Part shown: piece by piece, positions 44,013 through 53,815 of the stretch | Position numbering within the stretch: the stretch's first letter is position 1 | Layout: every line of letters begins with the position of its first letter | NCBI GenBank assembly: GCA_016899975.1 | Contig: JACJJN010000012.1 | Location: 32,875 to 96,874, forward strand | Reading direction: 5' to 3' | Origin: Lacrimispora saccharolytica | Lineage (GTDB): Bacteria; Bacillota; Clostridia; Lachnospirales; Lachnospiraceae | DNA length: 64,000 nucleotides | Notes under the pieces: model-generated | What the model saw: only the letters and a program-made list of their open reading frames with translations | What the model was told of the DNA's origin: nothing | Database searches by the model: none | Program-made: the position numbers and the translations under genes

Positions 44013-44662
44013 CTGGTTTACTGATCAAAGATTTTCGTTTATTAAAGGTTCAGAAAAACTTCTTTACGCTGATTGTCTTTATCCTTTTGGGAATGATTCT
44101 TTTTTCTGAGGACAATTTTTTTGCCGTCAGCTTTGCCACCTTTATTTTCTCGCTTTTTTCCACAAGCACGGTCAGCTACGATGAATTTGACAACGGGAAT
44201 CCGTTTCTGTTCTCGCTGCCGGTCACAAGAAAAGGGTATGTTCTCGAAAAATACTGTTTCGGACTGATTCTCGGAGGATCCGCCTGGTTTGTTTCCACAC
44301 TGCTGGTGGTCATTGTTCAGCTGACAAAAGGCGCTGCTTCCCTGACAGACCTGCTCCTGCCGTCTCTGGCGCTCCTTCCTTTTATGCTGTTTCTCCTGGC
44401 TGTGATGCTGCCCATTCAGCTGAAATTCGGAAGTGAAAAAGGAAGAATCGTTCTCATCGGCGTCATCGGACTGATCTTTCTTCTGGGTGTTCTGGCTGTA
44501 AAAGCAGCGGAAGCGCTGCACATCAACCTGGCGTTTCTTTTCAACAGCCTGTCATCCCTGAGTATGAGCGCGCTGATTTTTGGCGCGATTGCTGTCATGC
44601 TGCTCCTTTTGCTGCTTTCACTGAAAATCAGTATGGCTGTCATGAACCGAAAAGAGTTTTAA
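44009..44662 (+). CDS. ABC-2 type transporter permease
   Basis: 217 residues with about six membrane segments, starting LLIKDFRLLKVQKNFFTLIV and including SYDEFDNGNPFLFSLPVTRKGYVLEKY near 55-80, a typical ABC-2 motif. Overlaps the ATPase by 4 bases; the pair forms a complete small exporter. Confidence 0.9.
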   Translation: MTGLLIKDFRLLKVQKNFFTLIVFILLGMILFSEDNFFAVSFATFIFSLFSTSTVSYDEFDNGNPFLFSLPVTRKGYVLEKYCFGLILGGSAWFVSTLLVVIVQLTKGAASLTDLLLPSLALLPFMLFLLAVMLPIQLKFGSEKGRIVLIGVIGLIFLLGVLAVKAAEALHINLAFLFNSLSSLSMSALIFGAIAVMLLLLLLSLKISMAVMNRKEF

Positions 44663-44663
44663 C

Positions 44664-44711
44664 AAAAAGCTGCGGTACAACTGATCTCCTCAGTGTTCCG
44701 CAGCTTTTTTC
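44664..44711 (+). terminator. Terminator of the GntR-ABC operon
   Basis: AAAAAGCTGCGG and CCGCAGCTTTTTT with inner ACTGA/TCAGT. Confidence 0.9.
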
Positions 44712-44771
44712 TGCCATCCGGACAAAACCGCCAGCAGATGTCTCTGTACGAAATCTGTTTCGCTATTTCTG

Positions 44772-44897
44772 CAACAGTTCAGCCAGCTGAACCGTTACGG
44801 CATCCGCCCATGAATAATCGCTTCGCGATGGGGCGGATGCCCACAGACACTACGCTTTCATACGGTCTGTGCAGTAAATGCACAGACCTGTCTGAAC
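44772..44897. repeat. Family A composite repeat (long form)
   Basis: AACAGTTCAGCCAGCTGAAC palindrome, CATCCGCCCAT...ATGGGGCGGATG hairpin with TCGCTTCGCGA centre, then GTCTGTGCAGTAAATGCACAGAC hairpin (stem GTCTGTGCA) and TCTGAAC. The three stacked hairpins define the full unit. Confidence 0.9.
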
Positions 44898-44903
44898 TTT
44901 AAC

Positions 44904-45704
44904 TTATTTCTCGCCGATCACCGTCAGATACGCATCGATCAGGTTGTTCACGTTATTCTTATTGATCAGGGATGGTACCCCCTGCAGATCCTCCGCATAA
45001 TAAAAACTGGAATCATACGGACTGTAACTTACCGTATAATCTCCATCCGCCGTATGCATTACCACAACAATCTCATCTTCTCCCGTCTTCTCAAGGCTTC
45101 TGTCCTTGCTCTGGGCGCTCATGGAAGTTGCCGCTGAATACAGCGTGGAGGCTTCTGTCTTATCTACTTCTTCTCCGTTCCAGGTATAAGTGATCGTCTG
45201 TGTGGTATTTCCATCCTCATCCGTGGTCTCTTCCGTATTCCGCACGATCGTATTGGTCTGTCCCTGATAGGTCACATCCAGACTGGTGATATCCGATACG
45301 GTTACCGGACTCACGGCAAGATCCCAGTAACTGGAAATTTCCGTATTCAGGATAGAATCCACTGTATCTTCACTGAGTGTGTGAACCTCTTTGGAGCCCT
45401 CCATCGTCACGTAATAATTTCCCTCTTCATTCTGATTTCCCACCAGAAGCACCAGATCTTTTTCCACTGTAACCGTAGTCTCTTCCTCAGACTCTGAAGA
45501 ACTGCTGGAGGAAGAAGAAGTATCCCCCGAGTCAGACGACGCGCTGGAATCGGATGACTCACCGGAATCTGAAGTGTCTTCGGAATCCTCCACCGTCTGT
45601 TCTTCCGTATAATGTACTCTGACGGTTGCCGCCGGTTCTGCAAGTCCATACTGAGACATATCGCTGCAGTTATATTCTTCCATTCCGCCGTAAACTGTGT
45701 TCAT
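44904..45704 (-). pseudogene. DUF4340 protein gene lacking its 5' end
   Basis: An open frame of 266 codons. The product has a Ser/Asp/Glu-rich low-complexity linker (about 35-70) and DUF4340-like beta-rich repeats (VLLVGNQNEEGNYYVTMEGS, ISSYWDLAVSPVT, YSPYDSSFYYAED). DUF4340 proteins normally begin with a membrane anchor and ~60-100 further residues, all missing here. The first ATG is directly preceded by an in-frame TAA and no ribosome site. A 250-base family B element occupies the upstream side up to rsmG. Most likely a remnant. Confidence 0.65.
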
Positions 45705-45735
45705 TTATGGTTTATTCTGTGATGAAATTGTGAAA

Positions 45736-45994
45736 GAGGGGACGAAAGCAATTTTCAAACACGCTCTAAAAGACCCAAAACACTTTCAAAACAAACTCCG
45801 CCTTCTCACCCAAACGCCTTAGACAACCAGAAATCATCCCAACGCAGAGGAGGTGCGTGTCCCTGGGACATCTGCAAAGTCTGTGAGAAAATCTTAGTGT
45901 TCCGGAGGGGTTTCGGAACACTAAGATTTTCCACGACTTTGCAGCCGTCCCAGGGACACGCACCTCCTCTGCGTTGGGATGATTTCGTCCCCTC
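45736..45994. repeat. Family B element with terminal repeats and ~73-base hairpin
   Basis: Bounded by GAGGGGACGAAA (45736-45747) and TTTCGTCCCCTC (45983-45994). The core motif, inverted (AATTTTCAAACACGCTCTA), lies at about 45750. A hairpin with arms near 45830-45902 and 45910-45985 pairs with only a handful of mismatches (GAAATCATCCCAACGCAGAG at its base). The right terminal repeat overlaps the rsmG stop codon. Confidence 0.9.
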
Positions 45995-46718
45995 ACTGAA
46001 TCGGGCTTTTCCCTGGCAATCCCGCCTTGCGGGGATACTGCTTCGGCGTATGTTTTACTTTTTCAATCCGGATCAGGGAACGTTCCATATCCGTTCCTTC
46101 CAAAGTGAAGTAAACCGTTTCCAGGCACTTGCCTCCCAGGACGGATACCGCCTTTTTGGCGTCCTCCAGCTCCTGTTCCACTTTCCCGGATTTGTATGGC
46201 AGGAACATTCCTCCCACTTTCACATAAGGCAGACAGTACTCCGACAGCGTACTCAGATTTGCCACCGCCCTGGAGACAGCAAGATCATAACCCTCTCGCT
46301 CTCCCGCCTGTTTTACCAGTTCTTCTGCCCTTCCGTGTACCGCCCGGATCCCGGTAAGGCCCAGCCGTTCTATCACTTCATTGAGAAATTTTACTCTCTT
46401 ATTCAGGGAATCCAGCAGCGTGATCTCAAGCTCCGGAAATGCGATTTTCAGCGGAATTCCCGGAAATCCAGCTCCTGTTCCCACATCAATGACCTTCTTG
46501 CCTGCCTCCGGTTTCCACCCTTTCACCAGCGCCAGGCTGTCCAGAAAATGCTTTCTCAGCACTTCTTCAAACTCTGTGATCGCCGTCAGGTTCATAAAAG
46601 AATTCCACTCCGTCAGAAGGTCATAATACTGAAGAAACTGTCCTTCCTGCTCCCTGGAAAGCTCAATCCCCAGTGCCTCCAGTCCGTTTCTGAAAACGGT
46701 AAGATCTCTTTCACTCAT
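45993..46718 (-). CDS. rsmG: 16S rRNA (guanine527-N7)-methyltransferase RsmG
   Basis: 241 residues from ATG 46718, with AGGAGGAG 7 bases upstream; a longer frame runs into mnmG. SAM-binding [20 protein letters not shown] near 70-90 and [15 protein letters not shown] near 98 are diagnostic, as is [15 protein letters not shown]. Overlaps the mnmG end by 8 bases. The last codons and TGA run into the family B terminal repeat. Confidence 0.96.
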   Translation of the reverse strand: MSERDLTVFRNGLEALGIELSREQEGQFLQYYDLLTEWNSFMNLTAITEFEEVLRKHFLDSLALVKGWKPEAGKKVIDVGTGAGFPGIPLKIAFPELEITLLDSLNKRVKFLNEVIERLGLTGIRAVHGRAEELVKQAGEREGYDLAVSRAVANLSTLSEYCLPYVKVGGMFLPYKSGKVEQELEDAKKAVSVLGGKCLETVYFTLEGTDMERSLIRIEKVKHTPKQYPRKAGLPGKSPIQ

Positions 46719-48612
46719 TTGTTTTCTCCTCCTGCCCGCCGCGGTAATTTTCCAGGTAAACCAGCAGCACCGATACGTCCGCCGGAGAAACACCGGAAAT
46801 TCTGGATGCCTGTCCGATATTCATCGGACGGTAAGCTTTCAGTTTCTGCTTCGCCTCAATCCGAAGACTCTGCACCTGATCGTAATCAAGATTCTCAGGG
46901 ATCCTCTTCTTTTCCATTTTCTTGAACTGCTCGACTTGTTTCATCTGCCGGCGGATGTATCCGTCATATTTGATGTTGATATTTACCTGCTCTTTTACCC
47001 CTGCCGAAAGCTCCGGACGCTCCGGATCCAGTTCCGCCAGAACCTCATAATTCAGTTCCGGACGGCGGATCAGCTCCGCCAGCGAGCTTCCTCCGTTGAG
47101 GGGTGTGGACTGATATTTCTGCAGCACTTCATTCACTGCGGCGGAAGATCCCACATATGTGTGTTCCACCCGGTGAATTTCCTCTTCGATCTGCTGCTCT
47201 TTCCGCAGAAGCGCCTGATAATCTTCCTCTGAAATCAATCCCACCTGATATCCATATTTGCGCAGACGCAGATCCGCGTTATCCTGACGGAGCAGAAGAC
47301 GGTATTCCGCCCGGCTGGTCATCATCCGGTAAGGCTCATGATTTTCCTTGGTCACCAGGTCATCGATCAGAACGCCGATGTAAGACTCGGAACGGTCCAG
47401 GATCAGCATTTCCTTTCCAAGTACCTGCTGCGCCGCATTGATTCCTGCCACCAGACCCTGAGCGGCTGCTTCCTCATATCCGGAACTTCCGTTGAACTGA
47501 CCGCCGGAAAACAGCCCATGGATTGCCTTGAATTCCAGCGACGCATAGAGCTGCTGCGGATTGATACAGTCGTATTCGATCGCATAGGCATTGCGGACGA
47601 TTTTTGCATGTTCCAGTCCCGGCACCGAATGATACATTTCTTCCTGTACATCCTCCGGCAGAGAACTGGACATACCGCCCACATACATTTCATTGGTATC
47701 CAGTCCTTCCGGCTCCAGAAATACCTGATGGCGGTTCTTGTCCGCAAATTTCACGACCTTATCCTCAATGGACGGACAGTATCTCGGTCCTGTCCCTTCG
47801 ATCATTCCGGAATACAGCGGAGAACGGTCCAGATTTTCCCGGATAATCTCATGGGTCCGCTCGTTGGTATACGTCAGCCAGCAGGACGCCTGATCGATCT
47901 GAACACTCTCCGGGTCCGTCGAGAAGGAGAACGGAACGATCCTCTCATCTCCGAACTGTTCCTCCATCTTCGAAAAGTCAATGGAACGCTTATCCACCCT
48001 CGCCGGCGTACCGGTCTTAAAACGTACCATCTCCACACCATGTTCCTTCAGGGAATCCGTCAGATGCGTCGCCGCCTGAAGACCATTCGGCCCTGTGTAC
48101 ATGCTTACATCCCCATAGATACACCGCGCATTCAGGTAAACCCCGGTACAGAGAACCGCTGCCTTACAGTAATAGCTGGCTTCCGACACGGTTTTTACTC
48201 CCTTCAGCACGCCGTCTTCCACGATCAGACTTGCTACCTCCGCCTGCTTGATGGTCAGGTGCTCCGTATTCTCCAGCACCTTCCGCATCTCATTGCTGTA
48301 CGCCCTTTTGTCCGCCTGCGCTCTCAGTGAATGAACCGCCGGTCCTTTGGACTTGTTCAGCATTTTCGACTGGATAAACGTTTTGTCGATATTCTTTCCC
48401 ATCTCTCCGCCCAGGGCGTCGATCTCCCTTACCAGATGCCCTTTCGAAGTACCTCCGATGTTCGGGTTGCACGGCATCATTGCAATACTGTCGACGCTCA
48501 CGGTAAAGACGATCGTCTCCAGTCCCAGTCTTGCGCTTGCCAGCGCAGCCTCACATCCTGCATGTCCGGCGCCGATCACCACGATATCATAATTTTCCAC
48601 AATCGCTCCCAT
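46711..48612 (-). CDS. mnmG: tRNA uridine-5-carboxymethylaminomethyl modification enzyme MnmG (GidA)
   Basis: 633 residues from ATG 48612, with GGAGG 5-6 bases upstream; an earlier GTG adds 13 unconserved residues. FAD site [20 protein letters not shown] near 7-26, then [20 protein letters not shown] near 49-68 and [18 protein letters not shown] near 365. Works with MnmE on wobble U34. Confidence 0.97.
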   Translation of the reverse strand: MGAIVENYDIVVIGAGHAGCEAALASARLGLETIVFTVSVDSIAMMPCNPNIGGTSKGHLVREIDALGGEMGKNIDKTFIQSKMLNKSKGPAVHSLRAQADKRAYSNEMRKVLENTEHLTIKQAEVASLIVEDGVLKGVKTVSEASYYCKAAVLCTGVYLNARCIYGDVSMYTGPNGLQAATHLTDSLKEHGVEMVRFKTGTPARVDKRSIDFSKMEEQFGDERIVPFSFSTDPESVQIDQASCWLTYTNERTHEIIRENLDRSPLYSGMIEGTGPRYCPSIEDKVVKFADKNRHQVFLEPEGLDTNEMYVGGMSSSLPEDVQEEMYHSVPGLEHAKIVRNAYAIEYDCINPQQLYASLEFKAIHGLFSGGQFNGSSGYEEAAAQGLVAGINAAQQVLGKEMLILDRSESYIGVLIDDLVTKENHEPYRMMTSRAEYRLLLRQDNADLRLRKYGYQVGLISEEDYQALLRKEQQIEEEIHRVEHTYVGSSAAVNEVLQKYQSTPLNGGSSLAELIRRPELNYEVLAELDPERPELSAGVKEQVNINIKYDGYIRRQMKQVEQFKKMEKKRIPENLDYDQVQSLRIEAKQKLKAYRPMNIGQASRISGVSPADVSVLLVYLENYRGGQEEKTNE

Positions 48613-48663
48613 TTCTGCCTCCGATATCCACAATCCTGCTTCTTCTTCCACACATTTTTGTCT

Positions 48664-50037
48664 CTATTTTCCTGTACAGAACTTACTGAAGATCTCATTG
48701 ACCAGATCCTCTCCCACAGCTTCCCCGATGATGCTTCCCAGCCTCTCATAGGCATTCATCAGGTCGATGGAGAAAAAGTCCTCCGGCATTCCCAGCGCAA
48801 TGCTGTTTTCCACCAGTTTCAGGCTTTCCAGCGCTTCCTCCAATGCTCTCTTCTGCCTCATGTTGGTGATATAAACCTCATCATTAAAGGAAATCTCACC
48901 CTGGAAAAACATCTCCTTGATCAACGCTTCCAGTTCCGCAAGACCCGTCTCTTCCCTCGCCGAGATATTCAGTACCGGTGCGTCGATCCGGGCTGTCAGC
49001 TCCTCCTTTGAGATCACTGTCTCAAGATCTGATTTGTTCAGCAGAAGGATGGTTTTTCTTCCCTTCAGAAGTTCCATGATCTGTCCGTCATTTTCATCCA
49101 GAGGCACTGAAGCGTCCACCACATAGAGGATCAGATCCGCATTTTTCGCATGCTCCTTCGCCCGCTCCACGCCGATCTGCTCCACCTTGTCCGCCGTGCT
49201 GCGGATTCCCGCGGTGTCCAGCATACGCAGGGAAATTCCTCCCAGGCTGATCTGCTCTTCCAGCACATCTCTCGTCGTGCCCGCGATATCCGTGACGATC
49301 GCTTTCTCCTCTCCCACCAGCAGGTTCAGAAGCGAAGATTTTCCGGCATTTGGTTTTCCAAGGATGACGGTCTTGATCCCCTCCTGAAGCATTTTTCCAT
49401 CATCTGCAGACTTCAGAAGTTTTTCAATCTGTCTTTTTTCCTCCTGTACAATGCCTTCCAGCTTTTCCGGATAACCGTCCAGGCTGATATGCTCCGGATC
49501 ATCCAGCGCAGACTCAATAAACGCGATCTCATACAAAAGCTTCTCCCGGATCTCCTTCACCGCCCTGCGCACAGATCCCTGCAGCTGGCTCACAGAACTC
49601 TGGAGCGCATATTCGCTTTTTGCGGAAATCACATCCATCACCGCTTCCGCCTGTGACAGGTCGATCCTTCCGTTGAGAAATGCGCGCTTCGTAAATTCTC
49701 CCGGATCTGCGATCCTTGCACCCGCATGCAGAACCGCCTCCAGCACACGCTTCACCGCCAGAACTCCGCCATGGCAGTCAATCTCCACCGTATCTTCTCC
49801 CGTATAACTGTGCGGTCCTCTCATCAGCATGACCAGAACTTCATCCAGTACCTGCTCCTGCTCCACGATCCACCCATAATGGATCGTATGAGACTTCATA
49901 TCCGCCAGTTTTTTCTCTTTCTTTTTTCCCCGGTACAACCGGTCCGCCACCGCAACTGCCTCCGGACCGCTGATCCGCACGATCCCGATTCCTGAAGGCG
50001 CCATTGCCGTCGCAATTGCCGCTATGGTATCTTCCAT
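48664..50037 (-). CDS. mnmE: tRNA modification GTPase MnmE (TrmE)
   Basis: 457 residues from ATG 50037 (MEDTIAAIATA), the conserved start; the frame extends seven codons further. N-terminal folate-binding domain (VRISG), helical domain, G domain with P-loop GKPNAGKSSLLN near 222, DTAG near 270 and NKSD near 337, and the C-terminal FCTGK ending with the catalytic Cys. Partner of MnmG, its downstream neighbour. Confidence 0.97.
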   Translation of the reverse strand: MEDTIAAIATAMAPSGIGIVRISGPEAVAVADRLYRGKKKEKKLADMKSHTIHYGWIVEQEQVLDEVLVMLMRGPHSYTGEDTVEIDCHGGVLAVKRVLEAVLHAGARIADPGEFTKRAFLNGRIDLSQAEAVMDVISAKSEYALQSSVSQLQGSVRRAVKEIREKLLYEIAFIESALDDPEHISLDGYPEKLEGIVQEEKRQIEKLLKSADDGKMLQEGIKTVILGKPNAGKSSLLNLLVGEEKAIVTDIAGTTRDVLEEQISLGGISLRMLDTAGIRSTADKVEQIGVERAKEHAKNADLILYVVDASVPLDENDGQIMELLKGRKTILLLNKSDLETVISKEELTARIDAPVLNISAREETGLAELEALIKEMFFQGEISFNDEVYITNMRQKRALEEALESLKLVENSIALGMPEDFFSIDLMNAYERLGSIIGEAVGEDLVNEIFSKFCTGK

Positions 50038-50066
50038 CTCAAACCTGCTTTCTTTCATAGAGAAAC

Positions 50067-50130
50067 GTAACAGAGCATTCTGCCGGCAGCCGTTCCGCTC
50101 ACGGAACGATCACGCCTGGTGACCTGTTAC
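50067..50130. repeat. Palindrome related to family A between mnmE and jag
   Basis: Bounded by GTAACAG and CTGTTAC with an inner CCGTTCCGCTCACGGAACG hairpin. The interior differs from other copies. Confidence 0.6.
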
Positions 50131-50136
50131 AGAGAA

Positions 50137-50171
50137 ACAGCACCCGGAAGATTTTCTCTTTAGGGTGCTGT
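50137..50171 (-). terminator. Hairpin after jag
   Basis: ACAGCACCC and GGGTGCTGT around a 17-base loop; the following T-run on the minus strand is weak (TTTCTCT), so termination may be partial. Confidence 0.5.
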
Positions 50172-50196
50172 ACGAACTGCTGTTTTCCTGTTGCTT

Positions 50197-50997
50197 TTAA
50201 TATCTCTTCGGTGCTACCACCACATGACGGTATGGTTCATTGCCTTCGCTGTAGGTTTCTACAAACTTATTGTTCTGCAATGCGGAATGGATGATCCGTC
50301 TCTCATACGGATTCATCGGCTCAAGAGATACCGGTCTTCTGGTTTTCTTCACTTTGTAAGCGATGTTTCTTGCCAGATTTTCCAGGGTTTCTTTTCTGCG
50401 CTTCCGATAATTTTCCGTATCCAGTTTAACTCTTACATATTCCTTCTGTTCTTTGTTTACCACAAGGCTTGTAAGATACTGCAGGGAATCCAGGGTCTGA
50501 CCTCTTTTACCGATCAGGATACCCATATCCTCTCCGGCAAAATCAATGTCCAGACTTCCATTCTCCTGATTATACTCCATTGTGATTTCCACCGGGAGTT
50601 CCATTGCTCCGAACACTCCGCTGAGGAAATCCTGCGCCGTTTTTTTCATCGCCGCAATCTCTTCCTCGGTACGGATTTCCGGTTTGTTTTCTTCCGCAGG
50701 CTTTTTCGCCGGCTTTGAAACTTCTTTTTTTACCTCTTTTTTCTCCTGCTGAGGTTTCACGTGGGGTTCTTCCTTCATTTCTTTTTCCGGACGAACTTCT
50801 TTCTTCTCAACAACAACCTCTTCTTCCGGTTTCTTTCCTGCACGGATCACCGCAGGCTTACTTCCGAATCCGAGAAAACCGGAGCTTCCTTCACTTATGA
50901 CCTGAATATCCAGTTTATCGCTGGATACGCCAAGTTCAATACATGCTTTTGTAATCGCATCATCTACTGTCTTTGCAGATACTTCGATAAACTCCAT
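50197..50997 (-). CDS. jag: Jag/KhpB RNA-binding protein
   Basis: 266 residues. N-terminal Jag_N domain (EVSAKTVDDAITKACIELGV, GFLGFGSKPAVI), a long Lys/Glu/Pro-rich linker (about 65-115), then KH (MGILIGKRGQTLDSLQYL near 165) and R3H (PYERRIIHSALQ near 236) domains. Acts with KhpA as an RNA chaperone affecting cell elongation and division. It sits in the conserved rpmH-rnpA-yidD-yidC-jag cluster. Confidence 0.95.
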   Translation of the reverse strand: MEFIEVSAKTVDDAITKACIELGVSSDKLDIQVISEGSSGFLGFGSKPAVIRAGKKPEEEVVVEKKEVRPEKEMKEEPHVKPQQEKKEVKKEVSKPAKKPAEENKPEIRTEEEIAAMKKTAQDFLSGVFGAMELPVEITMEYNQENGSLDIDFAGEDMGILIGKRGQTLDSLQYLTSLVVNKEQKEYVRVKLDTENYRKRRKETLENLARNIAYKVKKTRRPVSLEPMNPYERRIIHSALQNNKFVETYSEGNEPYRHVVVAPKRY

Positions 50998-51009
50998 AAG
51001 TCCTACCCC

Positions 51010-52299
51010 CTACTTCTTACGCTTATTTTTCTCATCAAACTGCCGTACCATATTTGCTTTGGCAGCCAGACTTCCCGGTGCGTATTCCGTATTCTCCCTG
51101 TAGTATGCCGTTGTCTCGCTGACATTCGGTTGATTCTTCTGAGTTTCTTTTTCTGCCCGTTCCTCAAACTCGATATTTCGCACATTCTGTCTTGCCTGCT
51201 GTGTGATCTTCTGAGGCGGCAAACCTGCTTTTTCTCGCTTCTTATTGGCTTTTTCCTGATTCTTTGCGATCAATTCATCAATATCGATCGCTTTCATATG
51301 ACGGTTGATGACGATCTGCTGGATGCTTCGCACCACCGCACCGGTGATCCAGTAAATACCGATACCGATGGAGAAAGACAGACACATAAAAGCGGAGACA
51401 ACCGGCATAAATGTGTTCATCATTCTCATGGAAGATTCCATATTGCCTTTTTTGTTCTTATCATCTGCCATCGCGGACTGCGGCATCAGCTTATAGTTCA
51501 GCCACTGGGTAAACCACGCCAGCACCGGCACCAGAACCGCTAAAATGATCATCACGACCGATCCTGCCTGCATGCCTCGCTGGAGAAGATCCATCGGGGA
51601 CTCGGTAATATTGTAGGACAGGAACATATTTACGCTGGCGGAATCTTCCGCTGTACGGGCGATCAGATCTGAAAGTCCGGAAAACTGTGAAATATCAGCC
51701 AGTTTATCCCACTGGCTTGGCTTCAGAACATACAGAATATCATAGATGTTGTTTTCTGTAATCGTTTCACCCAACGAAGAGTATACACGGATCTGATTAC
51801 TCTCAACGAACGTTCTCAAAATATCTGAATAGTTGCTCACATTCATGATCTGATCCGCCAGTGAGCTGAAGATATTCCTTACGCTTCCCACATATCCTGG
51901 AATATAATAGATAACCTGATACAGGGACATAAGGATCGGCATCTGCAGAAGCAGAGGCAGACAGCTTCCTGTCGGTGAAACACCATATTTCTGATAAAGG
52001 GCCATGGTTTCTTCGTTCATTTTCATCTGAGAAGCCTGGTCCTTTTTGTTTGCATATTTTTTCTGAATCTGCTGTAATTCAGGCTGTATTACCGTCATCA
52101 TTTTTGACCATTTCTGCTGTTTGATCTGCGTCGGAGTCAGCAGAGCATAAATGACGATGGTAAAAAGGATGATCGCGATACCGATGTTCGGTATGCCGAT
52201 CGCTTCAAGTAAGACATAAATGCCATTGATCAGCCAGCCGAGGATCTCACACACCCATCCAATAATCGGCCAGGTTGACTTGCTCAATATAATATCCAA
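51010..52299 (-). CDS. yidC: YidC/Oxa1 membrane protein insertase
   Basis: 429 residues from TTG 52299 behind AAAGGAGGAAAAGACG. Five to six membrane segments: a first pair near 10-55, conserved core GCLPLLLQMPILMSLYQVIYYI near 123, a ~100-residue external loop, and a final pair around 225-330. The C-terminal ~90 residues are charged and Gln/Lys-rich. Inserts proteins alone or with SecYEG. Confidence 0.95.
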   Translation of the reverse strand: MDIILSKSTWPIIGWVCEILGWLINGIYVLLEAIGIPNIGIAIILFTIVIYALLTPTQIKQQKWSKMMTVIQPELQQIQKKYANKKDQASQMKMNEETMALYQKYGVSPTGSCLPLLLQMPILMSLYQVIYYIPGYVGSVRNIFSSLADQIMNVSNYSDILRTFVESNQIRVYSSLGETITENNIYDILYVLKPSQWDKLADISQFSGLSDLIARTAEDSASVNMFLSYNITESPMDLLQRGMQAGSVVMIILAVLVPVLAWFTQWLNYKLMPQSAMADDKNKKGNMESSMRMMNTFMPVVSAFMCLSFSIGIGIYWITGAVVRSIQQIVINRHMKAIDIDELIAKNQEKANKKREKAGLPPQKITQQARQNVRNIEFEERAEKETQKNQPNVSETTAYYRENTEYAPGSLAAKANMVRQFDEKNKRKK

Positions 52300-52320
52300 A
52301 CGTCTTTTCCTCCTTTGCGT

Positions 52321-52530
52321 TTACGGCACTGGGTCATAACCTCCGTGTGAGAACGGGTTACATCTCAGAATTCTCCAGGCTGCCAGTAAACTTCCTTTTA
52401 AAGCTCCGTATTTTTGAATTGCTTCCAATCCATACTGAGAACAGGTGGGTATATAAGGACACCTTGTCCTCTTCAGCGGCGACAGATATTTCTGATAAAA
52501 ACGGATCATCTTAATCAGTATGACTTTCAT
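52321..52530 (-). CDS. yidD: Membrane protein insertion efficiency factor YidD
   Basis: 69 residues from ATG 52530, with GGAGG upstream. [32 protein letters not shown], and [14 protein letters not shown] are diagnostic for this small Cys-containing protein. Overlaps the end of rnpA by 20 bases. Confidence 0.95.
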   Translation of the reverse strand: MKVILIKMIRFYQKYLSPLKRTRCPYIPTCSQYGLEAIQKYGALKGSLLAAWRILRCNPFSHGGYDPVP

Positions 52531-52933
52531 CCTTGCCTCCATTACCATTTTCACTGCGGCACAAACAATCGTACGAATCCGAAGACTTCTCTTTCTTCTT
52601 GTTCAGAATCTTCTGAAGCCTCCCCAAATGAAGCAGCGCCTTCTCGATCTCCTGGCAGCTTCTTCCCTTTGCGTTCACTCTCGCTACTACAACAATATCC
52701 AGCCCGCTGCGAAATTTCTGCTCATTTAAACGGTAGCTTTCACGAATCAATCGCGTCAGACGATGGCGGACGACACTATTACCCACCTTCTTACTCACGG
52801 ATATTCCGATTCGATTTTTTTCCAGATGATTTTCCTTTACATACATGACCAGATACCTGTTTGCATACGATGTTCCCTGCCGGTATACCACCTGAAAATC
52901 TCTGTTCTTTTTCAAACTTTCTGAATATTCCAT
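52511..52933 (-). CDS. rnpA: Ribonuclease P protein component
   Basis: 140 residues. [20 protein letters not shown] at the N-terminus and the RNR motif equivalent [17 protein letters not shown] near 51-67. Carries an extra ~25-residue Ser/Asp-rich tail beyond the usual ~115. Protein subunit for tRNA 5' processing. Confidence 0.95.
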   Translation of the reverse strand: MEYSESLKKNRDFQVVYRQGTSYANRYLVMYVKENHLEKNRIGISVSKKVGNSVVRHRLTRLIRESYRLNEQKFRSGLDIVVVARVNAKGRSCQEIEKALLHLGRLQKILNKKKEKSSDSYDCLCRSENGNGGKDESHTD

Positions 52934-52993
52934 TAGAATCCTTTTTCAATTACATAGAAGAAAAGACCACATAATCATATGCGGCCTTTGGTT

Positions 52994-53128
52994 TTATGCT
53001 GATAATTTTTTTCTTCCTTTTAATCTTCTTGCAGCTAAAACTTTTCTTCCACCTTTTGTACTCATTCTCGCTCTGAATCCGTGAACTTTCGCTCTGGAAC
53101 GTTTCTTCGGCTGAAATGTCATTTTCAT
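52994..53128 (-). CDS. rpmH: 50S ribosomal protein L34
   Basis: 44 residues, [20 protein letters not shown] to KLSA, the standard L34 length. AAGGAGGTGCC precedes the ATG; a longer upstream frame is not conserved. Confidence 0.97.
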   Translation of the reverse strand: MKMTFQPKKRSRAKVHGFRARMSTKGGRKVLAARRLKGRKKLSA

Positions 53129-53290
53129 AAGTAAGGCACCTCCTTCATATTCGAACTTTCTGCCCCGCGGCATCTTCCGGAAGGTTTTCCGATCCTTCCA
53201 CGCCGGGACGGCAAATATTAAGCACATGTATGTCAGAAAATGTTACCGTCCGCCTGCAGGCGCTGCGGTAACTCAGAAAACATCATTTCA

Positions 53291-53319
53291 ATTATATTCA
53301 TAAAATATTGCAAAGTCAA
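53291..53319 (-). promoter_or_regulatory. rpmH operon promoter
   Basis: Minus-strand TTGACT (53314-53319), 17-base spacer, TATAAT (53291-53296). Confidence 0.88.
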
Positions 53320-53361
53320 GCAAAATGTAGCCGTTTTCACAAAAAAAAATCCATTTCAAAG

Positions 53362-53642
53362 TTACCCACAATATGTGGGAAGCTTCACCAACATTATCCA
53401 CATTTTGTGGATAACTTGTGGATAACTTTTTTCCGTCTGTGTAAAGACTGTGGGTGATTCAAGGAAATTCCGTATTTTCCTGACTGTATAATGTGTAATT
53501 CTATACCGACTTATACACATTTTCAACCTGAACCTCACGGTGAGTCTGATGTTCTCCCCAGGTTCCAACAGCTTTTACACGAATTTTTCCACATATATTT
53601 TTCCTGTTTTTCAGTTATCCACAGTGAATTTTCACATTTGGG
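53362..53642. other. oriC, upstream DnaA-box cluster
   Basis: Perfect DnaA boxes TTATCCACA at 53394-53402 and 53615-53623, and inverted (TGTGGATAA) at 53406-53414 and 53417-53425, with near matches TTACCCACA at 53362-53370 and TTTTCCACA at 53585-53593. The rpmH-dnaA gap is the usual Firmicutes origin site. Confidence 0.92.
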
Positions 53643-53671
53643 TTGCTTAAAATTGTATTTTATTATATGAT
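53643..53671 (+). promoter_or_regulatory. dnaA promoter
   Basis: TTGCTT, 17-base spacer, TATGAT, overlapped upstream by a DnaA box cluster that would allow autoregulation. Confidence 0.65.
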
Positions 53672-53815
53672 AGATAAGTAATAGTGGGATATTGTAGGTA
53701 TTCGTCAAAGCAGCGCTTTGCGGAGTGTTTTTGCGTTTTTCTGTGCAAAACTTCCGGAAGGCTTACCTGTTTATCCCCAAAATCCCACACATATAGAAGC
53801 GGAGACTGAAAAAAC

